Below, one piece after another: positions 38,501-48,481 of a stretch of DNA of 64,000 nt. The stretch covers positions 217,001-281,000 of the forward strand of contig JAKSZP010002670.1 of the NCBI GenBank assembly GCA_022478985.1, read 5' to 3'. The notes beneath the pieces were generated by a model. That model made no database searches. It was not told the origin of the DNA and saw only the letters and a program-made list of their open reading frames with translations. The position numbers and the translations under genes were made by a program. Every line of letters begins with the position of its first letter. Position 1 is the stretch's first letter. This DNA comes from Massospora cicadina. Lineage: Eukaryota > Entomophthoromycota > Entomophthoromycetes > Entomophthorales > Entomophthoraceae.

Positions 38501-39577
38501 TGGAGATTACATTGCGAAGTGCCTCCGCCCTCAGACAGTGGAAGCGCTGTATGAACTGGCCCCCTGGATGAAACTGAATAAGATTGCTCTACCCAGATTC
38601 ATCCGCCTGCCTGGCCTTGATAGGGTAGTATATGTTGAACAGGAGGATTTCAAACAAGTGTACCAATTCTGCTATCAGACCAGCCACACTATGGTTCAAT
38701 GCTACCATCATAAAGGGAAAACTACTTGGGAGTACAAATATGACCCCATTGGGGGAATTACCAAGGTGGGCACCAAGACCTTCCTCTGCCCAAAAGCCAG
38801 AGAATGGATCCCATGAAACTTAATGGAGGTAGCAGATATGAAATGCCAATGACAAGAATTAGACCTGGCACACAGAGAGGCATGGAAACAGGAAACGGAA
38901 AAATGACCTGAAGCAGACGATGAACCATTTATAAATCTGAACCCCAAATCTTATCAATGGATGAGGGAACCAGCCCAGGACCAGCAGAGAAACGTCCAAC
39001 CCAAGTGGAATAGATGGTCTGGGAGGAGGAGAGATGGCAGAAGGCAAACCCAAAGCAGTCTTCCAAGCACAGGCAGCCACAGGATTCTAACAAGTCAAAA
39101 TCAAAGCCCAACAAGATGAAAGGGAATATAAAAATGAATAGGAAGTCATCAGCATATGAGTCCAAGGTGACCGGAGAAAAATTTGCAGAAAAATCGAGAT
39201 TGACAAAATTGGCTGGGCAAGTGTCAACTAAAAAATCAAGTTCCACTGATAAATTGAACAAAGGGGGGCAAATCTGGCCAATGGATGAAGACAAATCTGC
39301 CAGTCCACCCAAAGAAAACAGGGGGCACCTGGACCCAATCATAAAACCATCCCCATTAACCATTGACAGGGATATGGGGATGGTGACCAAATTCTCAGTG
39401 CACAAGATGCCCAGGAACATAATCCCAGTCTCAAACAACCAACCCCAAAAACTGAATATCACACCCTGCCAACTATCAATACCACCACCAACGACCAACC
39501 CAACCTCTGTATGTGACTCAATTCACAACCTGGACAACACTAAACCTCATACCCATGGGTCAGGCAGCCAGAAATGA
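35570..39577 (+). pseudogene. LINE ORF1 protein (W-repeat solenoid, RRM-like, zinc cluster)
   Basis: About 4 kb of coding sequence spread over frames by indels. It starts at ATG 35570 (MDDLPTLIVSFN), with a polar N-terminal region to about 36460. Then come about 38 tandem 13-residue repeats (36500-37982), then 38160-38820 with an RRM-like start (WVTFQNLPTNCKWEWVHKAI) and a Cys/His cluster (CYQTSHTMVQCYHH), then a Lys/Asn/Pro-rich tail (39014-39577). LINE ORF1 proteins bind element RNA and assemble RNPs; RRM plus zinc knuckle is common. The repeat array is not a feature I know from LINE ORF1s. At about 1,300 aa it is far longer than usual. Stops occur inside several repeat units, so it is dead. 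Confidence 0.75.
36500..37982 (+). repeat. About 38 tandem 13-residue (39-nt) protein repeats in ORF1
   Basis: Units follow one another without linkers and in near-strict 39-nt phase, for example ALEWARHSILVDM, ALEWYNTTFSPEE, ALKWYQLGFSPAD and ALEWQSLEIRAQM. The consensus is A-x-x-W-x-x-x-G-F-x-P-x-x: Ala at 1, Trp at 4, Gly/aliphatic at 8-9, Pro near 11. From 36500 to 37982 is 1483 nt, i.e. 38 x 39 plus 1. DNA copies are too diverged to look like a satellite, so the periodicity was kept by selection on protein. A short-helix solenoid is likely. Confidence 0.85.
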
Positions 39578-39589
39578 GGATAGCAACTA

Positions 39590-42500
39590 CAAATGCTTGG
39601 GGGATGGCGAGCATATAAATGAGGAGGAGGAAAATGCACCACTTAAAAACTAATAATAATATTGTCCTAATTTTTATTTCAGAAACACAAGGTGGTAACC
39701 AAAAAGAAATGGTGCCAAGCTCAAACTGTGATGCAAAAAACCATCCGTGGTCCCACCAGATAGGCTACCAAGCCCTATGGATGGACCACATGGCAATAGT
39801 TGCAATGGAAAAGAAAGTAGATCCAGAATTTGTAGAAGAAACTCATGCTGGTAGGATCTTAATAGCGATGGTTAAAAACGGAGAAACTGGTAGGAGCATA
39901 TGGGCAGTAGCAGTCTATGCCCCACCAAAGCTCCACAAAACCATATTTTTTGGGATTTCTTAGCGGAAGTGCCATCTGAAGTGATGACCATAATAGCAGG
40001 AGATCTGAACTGCTGGACATATGTGAGTCAGGATACATACCTGATAAGAGAACGCCCCAACAGTAAAGCCAACAAGATGCTCAATTACCTAGTTAAATTG
40101 GGGATGTGCCTAACAATTGATGAAGAAGATGATGACCCAGCCAATCTAACATGGTGGACATATGATGCCACTGGATCCCCACTGTCAGGATCAAGGTTAG
40201 ACTACATACTCATATCATCGGACCTTAGGCCAATGACATCCAACAGCAAGGTTAGCATAAATGCTGAAAGTGACCACATGATCATCCAGGTGGAGATCAA
40301 CCTTAACAAACCCCCAAGGAAACATGAGTGGCCTTTGGCACCAGCCACGTTGAGGAATGGGGATTGGTGCCAAATGATAGATGCGGGACTGGATCAGCTA
40401 ATAACACATCTGGACAACCACCCAGAGCTAGACCCACTAGAAAGATGGACCCAGATCAAAATGAAGATGAAACACTATAGTATGAAGTTTAAAAAGCAAC
40501 CTCCTACAAGTGAATAGCTGCTGTGAAGTAACTAAAGTCTAAATTAGAAAGCCTGAGGCTCACCCACTGGGACAACGAGGACTGGTGGTGTGAGTACCAA
40601 ACAACGCACAAAAAATATTGGGCTATAATGATGAAACAAGACTCAGAGAGATGAACCAATGCAACTTACCAATATCAGAGCTTAATGGGGACAATGACCA
40701 AAGAGGGCCTTAAACACCTCAAGGAAGTCTGAACTAAGGGTAGGATATGAGAAGTGGAGACAGCGGATGGGGCAGTATCAACAGACCCTGAAATGATCAA
40801 GCGTGTAGTTGAGCTTTTTTATGGCAATCTCTTCCAACAGTGAGAAATGAGAAAATTGGCAACAAAAACTCTTATTGACCTGGCCAAGATGGCACTGGGA
40901 GGCTGTACGCCAGAAGACATCACCAAGCTATCCGCTGAAATCTTTATTGATGAATTTAGAGAGCACTAAAGGAGTTTCCAAGGATGAAAGCACCAGGCCC
41001 CAACAATATGTGTGCAGAAATATACAGCAAATTCTGAGACCGCATAGCGCCAGAGCTCAAAACCCTCTTTAACCACTGTTTGACCCATGGCAAACAAGTT
41101 CTGGGAGGACATGAGACCTGAATTGTACTCCTTTACAAAAAAGGCCTCAAATGCTAACTTCAGAACTGGCACCCAATTGCGCTATTGAATGCTGATTATA
41201 AACTGCTCACATGCATACTATCTAATCAGCTGATGGCAACAGCACCACGCACACTACATAAGGCCCAACATGGTTTCATTAAAGGCTGTAGTATATGGTA
41301 CAGTATAGGTTTAGTCCAGAGCATACTCCAGGATACAAGTGGCATTAAACATGGATACCTTATGTTCCTTGACATGGAAAAGATATATGACTGAGTACTG
41401 TGGTCATTCCTACAGGAGGCACTGAAGGCGGTTGGTATCCCTGACACATTTTGGATATGGATAATGACACTATACTCAGGCCTGGTAACAAAGATTATGG
41501 TTGCAGATGGCACAACCAACAAAATCTCTATCAGGCAAGGTCTCCGCCAAGGAGACCCCATGTCACCAATACTCTTCAACTTTGTAGCTAACATTTTACT
41601 GGTGGCAGCGGACACAAAGCTTTGGGGTTTGGTCCACCCTAACCAAATACCACTGAAGATACTAGCATTCATGGACAATACAGTTGTAGGAATAAGCTCA
41701 TTGACTGACCTCCAGGGCGCTGAGGATCTATTAGCCCTTTACCAGCCTGTATCAAACACAAAAATAAACCTAGAAAAAACCTTAGTGATGAGGGTTGGCA
41801 ACCCAATCTTTAGCTCACCAACTGACACAATGCCAATTATGAGCTCCCAGACAGTCCAATACCTCAGGATACTCTTCAACAACAAGGGACCAGCTGTACT
41901 GGAGACTGAACAAGAAGTATCAACAAGCTTATCCTTCTGAATGTCATGCTGGAAGGGTGCCAGACTATGCCTCAAGGAGAAAGTGCAGGTGATAAACATC
42001 TTCATTTTCTCAAAACTATGGTATGTTGTACACATGCTGCTGATGAGCATGAACCTAGAGAAAAAAATCAGGTCAATGCTCTGAACTTTCCTGTGGTTCA
42101 AGGCAAAGGTGGCACCAATTCCACCAGAAGCCCTGTCAAAACCAAAGAATGAAGGAGGCATGGGCCTACTGGACTTCAAATCTCATGCCTGGTGCATATG
42201 GGGGAAGTCATTTCTGAAGCTAACACAGACACACATGTGCTGCCTGACTCTAGCATGGGGTGTGAACTGGGCAAGAGCCCAAGGCCTCCAAGAGCCAGTC
42301 TCCCCCCAATTGTTAAGTGAATGGATGGTAAACTACCTGAAGATTACCTCATAAAAAGGTGCCCCACACTAGTGGTGACTCTGCAATCAGGCCATACACC
42401 AGGGTGGGTGGTTATTCAAAAATTGGACCGAGAGGCTGGCCAAATTTAAAGAGATATTGAAGCATATAAAACCACAATGATTACTGAAACAAGTTAGGAG

Positions 42501-43294
42501 GAACGTAACCAAATTGCTGAAAAATATATAACCAAGTTGATCAGAATTAGATACAAATCAATGCTGATAGAATATGGATATCTGCTCCCAAAAACAGGGC
42601 ACAATCTGCCCACCCACTCACAAATCCTTAATGACTGGACTACCAAAGGCTATGATACCAACTACCCAATAAAGGAGTTGATTTTGAGCCTGAACACCCA
42701 CTTGGTTACAGCAAAACAGAGGTTGGTAAACTGGCAGATCCTCAATTGGGCAAGCACAGTGGGCCAGATTACCAGTACAAAGAATGCCCTATATGTGCCA
42801 AACTGGAAGCAGACATAGCACATCACTATTATGAATGTGCCATGTTTAAAAAATACTGGTCCACAATATGATACATCCTATCAGGTGATCATTCACCCCT
42901 GGGTATACATCCATTGCAGGACCTGTTATTTATGAAAACCCTGAGAATGGCCTCAATCCAACTATGAGCCTTCCTTTACCATTATTGTGGATGGGTAATT
43001 CACTGTGCGCTTGTCACCAAGACTATGAGCAATGAGCACCCCCATCACAGAGGTTTGGTATTGAAGACTATTCAGATTATCTCTGATCAGCTCCGCCGGA
43101 TCTCAAAATTCTTGCGCATAATCCCCAGGTGTTATAAGGCCACGCGTTTGGCTTTCCCTGCTGGATTGCTCATTGCATGTGATGAAGCTATGAATTGTCT
43201 TAGAATATTATGGCCTGTAAGCCCACCACTGCTAGAACTGTGGCTAGTGATAGCAATCGCTGATCAGCAATGGTCAGAGGTGCTAGAACTCTAG
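39590..43294 (+). pseudogene. LINE ORF2: APE endonuclease, reverse transcriptase, zf-RVT
   Basis: Nicks target DNA and primes cDNA synthesis in an intact LINE. Endonuclease: 39600-40300, with LIFISETQG, GDLNC, SRLDYILIS and SDH motifs. The catalytic E, D/N, D and H are kept, but a frameshift lies near 39940. RT: about 41150-41940, with QHGFIKGCS, LDMEKIYD, RQGLRQGDPMSPILFN and the catalytic box FMDN at 41668-41679, where FxDD is expected. Thumb: 42109-42354 (GGMGLLDFKSHAW). C-terminal zinc finger: about 42784-42850, CPICAKLEADIAHHYYEC. Last open part is 43025-43294, with no recognised RNase H. Multiple stops are present. Confidence 0.85.
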
Positions 43295-43440
43295 CAGCCT
43301 GAATCCCTGGTCTTTTTTTAGTACTAGATGGTCCCATCCCTGGTCTTTTTCCCTTTGGCCAAATCACCTGTATTCCACCCTCCCCTCTTACTTTCCCTTA
43401 AAGTCTATTTTAATAAAGTATGGAGTTTTTTAGAAAAAAA

Positions 43441-43511
43441 TCTAGCATAATTGGCTCAGCTTTTGGTTCAAAACTTCAACTCTATAAAAGGTCAGTTGTT
43501 TGAATCTTGGC
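43441..43511 (+). other. tRNA-like sequence (decayed tRNA or SINE head)
   Basis: An A-box-like TTGGCTCAGC is followed about 45 nt later by AAGGTCAGTTGTTTGAATC, which resembles the variable loop and T-arm (B box) of a tRNA. Its first 24 bases are duplicated on the other side of the LINE (35382-35405), so the LINE inserted into it. Pairing in the acceptor stem is poor; I do not call an active tRNA. Confidence 0.35.
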
Positions 43512-43515
43512 GTAA

Positions 43516-44945
43516 TCTATATATATAAAAGCAAATGTGTATGTGTGTTTGCGTGATGCCCAGCCAAAACTAGAGCATGTAGAGCTCTGAAAATTTGGCT
43601 ATAGGTGGACGGGAGGGGGTCCGTGTGCATTTTGAAGCCCGATTTTTAATTTTCATAGTAAAATAAAAAGTTTTATATGTAACAAGTAAAAATTTTATAT
43701 ATTTTTTGATAAAAATCGGTATATTGTTATGGCCGAGAAGTTTGATATTCGGTTGATTCGGTAGTTTAGATGGTTTTGTCGAGCGGTTGGGTTTGTGTTG
43801 ATTAATAAGCTTAACGGTTTAAATAAAGTAGTGATTGGTTGATTTAATAAAGTTGATTGGTTTTGGTAAGTAGTTGTGATTTTGGTTGTTTCGATACATT
43901 TAGTTTTGGTTTACGAAGCGGTTGGTGATTTGTTGATTTTTAATCTAATGGTTTTAGCTAAGTGGTTTAGTGGTTTAGTTAATTCGATAGGTTTAATTGG
44001 GTATGGCTGAATGGTTGGTAAATTTATATTGATTCAGTATAATTTGATTACTCGATTTTATCGATAACCATCTACAAATATAAAAATTATGAGATTATCA
44101 AATGAACTTTAAGCCCACAAACAAATCTGTGTTAAACTGGGTATCAACAAGAATTAATCTTAAATTTTATTTACAAAAGAATCAGTATGTTAATTTGTTT
44201 ATATAGATGCATTATCTCGAGCAAATAACCAAAAATTACCAAACTTGGCACAAGTATTCTATAAAGTTTGGGAACGGAATGCTAATATGTAATTGTTTAA
44301 TATAATCATATAAATTTAAACATCAGTTCTATATAAGATCTAGAACGTATGTTTCTAATGGTAATTATATAGCAATTTGGCGGTATATTTTCATATTCAT
44401 TTAATTCAATAGTTTCATAGGCTTTGATATTTAGTTGATAGTTTTTGGCTGTTTTGTAAGTTCAATTATTGTTTTTGCTGAATGGTGGTTTATTTTTTGG
44501 TTGATTTGATAGGCTCAATAGTTTCAGATAAGAGATTGATGGTTTAATTGATTTGGCAGACTTAATAGATTTTAGCTAAGTGGTTGGAGGTTGGAATTTT
44601 TAATAGGTTTAATGGTTTCTGAACTTATTGATAGCTATCTACCAATATAAAAGCTAAAATAATTTAGAATCTGATTGATTTGATAAGTTTATTTTATTTG
44701 GCCGAGTAGTTGATGGTTTTTGGTCGAATCGATGATACAGTTTAGCTTCGGAGGTGATTAGTTATTGGTTGATTTGATAAGTTCAGTTAGGTTTAGCTGA
44801 ATGGTTGGTCTTTTTGGTTGCTTCGATTGGGCAATTAGATTTAGCCGAGTAATTATTGCTTAACTATATATAAAATCTAAATTAATCAATTCGAATCACC
44901 TGAAATTCTATAGACACCGTAGCGAAGCACGGGTAACTCCGCTAG
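43516..44945 (+). mobile_element. Non-autonomous Helitron 2
   Basis: 1430 bp starting TCTATATATATAAAAGC and ending with a small hairpin (CCGT, 8-nt loop, ACGG at 44917-44932) followed by GTAACTCCGCTAG. It is inserted between A (43515) and T (44946). These are the canonical Helitron 5' TC, 3' hairpin plus CTAG, and A/T target. The interior is T/G-rich, repeats words such as GATTTGATAG and GGTTTAG, and has no Rep/helicase ORF. It shares sequence with Helitron 1 (35031-35386). Confidence 0.9.
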
Positions 44946-45548
44946 TATGATATAAAATATATACTCTATATTTTTATATTGTAAATGAATTAAAAAATTC
45001 ATATAACTCTAAATCTTTGTATTTTATTGTGTTTCTTATTATAACATAAACTTAAAGTATATGGTACTCTCCTTACAGAAAAGGCTCCTTTGCACATAAA
45101 CTCCTTTTAAACCATTACTAAAGTCAATTATAATTAATACTTTTCAAATTTATGCCCATACAGAAAAATATCTAAACCATAAACTCTTTTTAACCCTTTC
45201 TTAAAGTTATCTATATTTTAAGTTATATACTTTTTATAATTTAATGTTTTTATAGCCTTAACCCTTTCCTGACTATTATTATATAAATTATACAAGTTAT
45301 ATAAAAATTAGATAATTTTTACAACCATTGGTAATATTATGTAAGCTTCCTTTTTTAACTTACTAAAAAACTAAAGATATTCTTTAGGGATATTATTCTT
45401 AAAGTTAAGGCTCTTATACCTGTAAGCCCCATTTCTTTACCCTTACTTATGACTAACTTTTTTAGATATATCTATAATTTTTACCATTTGAAATCACATA
45501 TATATGCATACAACTTCACCATATATAGTCAAATTAAGTTTAACTTTA
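44946..45548. other. AT-rich spacer, no gene seen
   Basis: Very AT-rich with short TTTATATA-type runs; no motif recognised. Confidence 0.4.
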
Positions 45549-45553
45549 CTTAA

Positions 45554-46402
45554 TGTAAGGAGAGTGTCTATAACTATCCTGTTCCCAGCTTGGTAGTGCA
45601 TGGTGCACAAGGCCAATGCCAGGGAACTAGCCATTAGTGCTAAAGTTATTAGAGCCTAGCAGAGGGTGCTGGAGCAATAACAACTTAGGCAGAGAAGTAC
45701 AAGTTTTATAATAATTGACTCATAAGAAGTGATGCAGTGCACAAAGAGGAAGGGGGTAAGCGACCCAGGTTGGAGGAAACCCGGGCAAACCAACAGTGCA
45801 CTAGGGGAGAGATTGAGTGAATTTAAAATGGCAAGGTTAATGGAGAGTGAGACTTTCTCGAAGAGGTTCATGCACAGGAGTGTTCAAATTATCATAAAAT
45901 AAAATGTAAAATGGGGAAAATGTTTATTTGAAAGTTGACCAACAAGGAGTGTTGGTCATGGGAAATATAATTAAATGATGTTGGGGGAATACAGGGTTTG
46001 CTGAAGTGGGCCAAGCACTGATCCACTGATAGGCAGACACTTCTATCCAAATTGGTCAAATATGCTAAAACTGACTTCACTCAAGTAATCAATTGACATT
46101 GGATCTGACCCAAACATGTTGTTTTGTAAATGAAATGGGTTTCAAAACCCCATTCCTTGACTAACCAAATGGAACCATCTGCATTAATTAAGTAGACCGT
46201 TTGTTTTAATGCCTGGGCTGACATAAGGGCTGGGCATTTGGCACCTCACTAGTACCAACCTGGGCATATTTTGCCTGTACCCAGCGTTGGTCTAGTGTAT
46301 GCCTAAGGTCAGGGAGGGCCTGTAACTTCACCTTCTGGGCCTCCTGGCGCCCAGCCTTGTCCTTGAGGTTGGTCCCCACTTTGATGTCATGTGACCATAA
46401 CA
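45554..46402 (-). repeat. Solo LTR of the A/E chromovirus family, TSD CTTAA
   Basis: 849 bp from TGTAAGGAGAG to CATAACA, homologous throughout to the LTRs of copies A and E. It is flanked by perfect CTTAA pentamers (45549-45553 and 46403-46407) with no internal sequence adjoining, so it is a solo LTR produced by LTR-LTR recombination. Confidence 0.9.
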
Positions 46403-46407
46403 CTTAA

Positions 46408-46791
46408 ATAGTATATAATTTTTAATATTGAAATGAAATTATGTTATCTTATAGTGCTTTTACTATCACTCAATAATTATATTGTAAAGGTTAAAGGATC
46501 AGTTCATGTCTTTGATGTCAATTCTTAAGTAAAATAAACTAATAAGGCCAAAGTGTAAAAAATAGGTAGAAAAAAGAATACCAGAATATTGTTTATAGGT
46601 TTACCTTTAGCTTCTGAAGCTAAACAAAAATAAACTAAACCAGAGGAAGAGAAGATTAAATTTTTGAAGAATCAAACTTACAGGATTTTTGTAGAGTTCA
46701 TGCGCTGCCATTTGTTTCACATAGTTAAAATTTATATAGAGTTGTAATTTTAGATAATAGAAAGGAGTGGAGTGTATATTTTGATAGAGCC
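46408..46791. other. AT-rich spacer, no gene seen
   Basis: Unassigned sequence between the solo LTR and chromovirus B; no motif recognised. Confidence 0.4.
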
Positions 46792-46796
46792 AAGTC

Positions 46797-48481
46797 TGGA
46801 AGGATCCTGGCCACACACATAAAGTTGGATCATTTAATTGACCCCTTTGATTGAAGAAGGGGGAACGTTCCCAAGCTCTTCCATTATAAAAATAGCAGAT
46901 TTAGGGCACACCCTTAATGAGCGTTAGTTGTATGACAAGGCCCATCATCTTGATTTTACAAAATGTCAAAGGATGAAAGGGGGTGATTTTGCCATGAAGT
47001 TTGATTAAGCCAAAACCTATGTCACAAAAATTAAAAAACTGTGATGAAATCTGAGCAGGTTTGGGCAGATTGAGCCCAAAATACTGACAGGAGTGCCAAC
47101 CAGAAATTGATCTGGCAAAGATCCCTCTAAGGATAAGCATATTTTGTTAGGGAAATTGTGAAATACACTAGCATTCTGAAACCTAATGGAAGAGAAATGG
47201 AAAAAACAGAAACCACAATTTGAGGCACCCACAATGTGTAAGCCAAGTCATGATGCAAAAGTACCTGCGTTTTTGAAGTTTTTCACATCCTGTTGTAAAA
47301 AATATTCCACAGTCCCCACTCCTCAAATCCCTTCAACTATAAAACCCAGTGCTCTTCTCATAGTAGAGTATTGAGTTATTTCATCATATCCTTTATAAAA
47401 CTTTAGTTTCACCAAAATTGCTTATTTATTTTATTTTCAACTATTCTGGCTTCCCCAAAGGAACCACCAAACCAATGGAGGGATCACACCCATTTGTATC
47501 AGTAATGATTGTGGCCATCATATTGGTTATTTCAGCTATTGCCTCTCTGCGCAGAAACATTTAGAAGTTATTTCCTATAATTCTCACATGATGCTTCTGC
47601 TCAGAACAACAAATATCTAGATTATCAAAATAAGTGGAACAATCAACCTCTCAATCTAATTCATCATGATCATGAAAATATAAGATGTTGATATGTTTTC
47701 ACTACTTGGGTGAAACTATTGGTACTAAACCTGATGAAGCAATTGTTACCCCTTGAAACCAAGTTCACGTTCAAAATAATTGGGAGTACAGCTTTAATGC
47801 AAACCAAGGAGGGCAGATCAACCCATCACTCAATCTAATCCTCCTCAATCATGGAAGAATTGGGAATGGCAACTTTGCGGATACTACTCAAAGTGAAACT
47901 GTTAGGATTGAACCTGATGAAACAATTGTCACCCCACGTTATCAAGCGCATATCCAAATGAGTCAGAAATATGACCTTAACACAAATATCATATGGATGG
48001 AACAGTTCCCTCCAACTGACACTACTATTTTGACCCCATACTCAAAGCGTGGTCAAGATTACTAACAGCACTCAGCTTAGTGGTCATGTGGGAATGATGT
48101 TCATAGACCAATTGTAAGTCCCAGGGAACGTCCCCTGTGTGTTGATTGGGCCCTCTTCCCATTTTCAAGTAAGAAGGTACTGAAGAGGGAGGGCTGTTAC
48201 CCAGCGCTTGTCTACCACATGGGCGACCTCGCCCATGTGGGTAACAAGGGGTGCAGCCACCCTCTTCAGTACCTTCTTACTTGGAAATGGGTAGAGGGCC
48301 CGATCAACACACAGGAATGTTCCCTAGGACTTACAACAATACTTTCTGCATTTATCCCTAAATGATTCTTATATGCATATCATCAAAATGGCAATGTCTT
48401 GTGGACTTTGGATCCTATTGTGGGTGTTGGAGTACACCTGATATAAGCTAAGTCTTTCCTTGGCACATCAGCTGTCTGAAA
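46797..48481 (+). repeat. 5' LTR of chromovirus B
   Basis: Begins TGGAAGGATC and ends near TGTCTGAAA. It aligns with the 3' LTR at 59526-60996 and is about 1457 bp without the MITE at 48112-48336. It contains TATAAAA (47338-47344) followed at once by a stem-loop (47343-47377), the expected place of the transcription start. Confidence 0.85.
48112..48336. mobile_element. Foldback MITE inside the 5' LTR of B
   Basis: 225-bp near-perfect palindrome, ends TTGTAAGTCC and GGACTTACAA, with arms of roughly 100 bp meeting at CCACATGGGCGACCTCGCCC near 48224. It is absent at the same place in the 3' LTR (about 60857). A CAA on each side may be a 3-bp target duplication. There is no coding capacity, and the superfamily is uncertain. 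A transcript would fold into a long hairpin. Confidence 0.85.

Larger units (their letters stand above)
35406..43440 (+). mobile_element. Near full-length LINE (APE endonuclease type) with giant ORF1
   Basis: About 8 kb, ending in TTTTTTAGAAAAAAA at 43440. It is flanked by an imperfect target-site duplication: 35382-35405 and 43441-43464 both begin TCTAGCATAAT and continue with only transition differences. The 5' UTR is about 160 bp. ORF1 (from 35570) encodes a 13-residue repeat array, an RRM-like region, a Cys/His cluster and a Lys-rich tail. ORF2 has endonuclease, RT and a C-terminal zinc finger. No RNase H was found. Both ORFs are broken by stops and frameshifts. The presence of the 5' end and both duplications implies a complete original insertion. 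Confidence 0.85.

Noticed and set aside
43441..43511. Functional tRNA gene
   Set aside because: The A and B boxes are suggestive, but the acceptor and anticodon arms do not pair convincingly. Listed only as tRNA-like.
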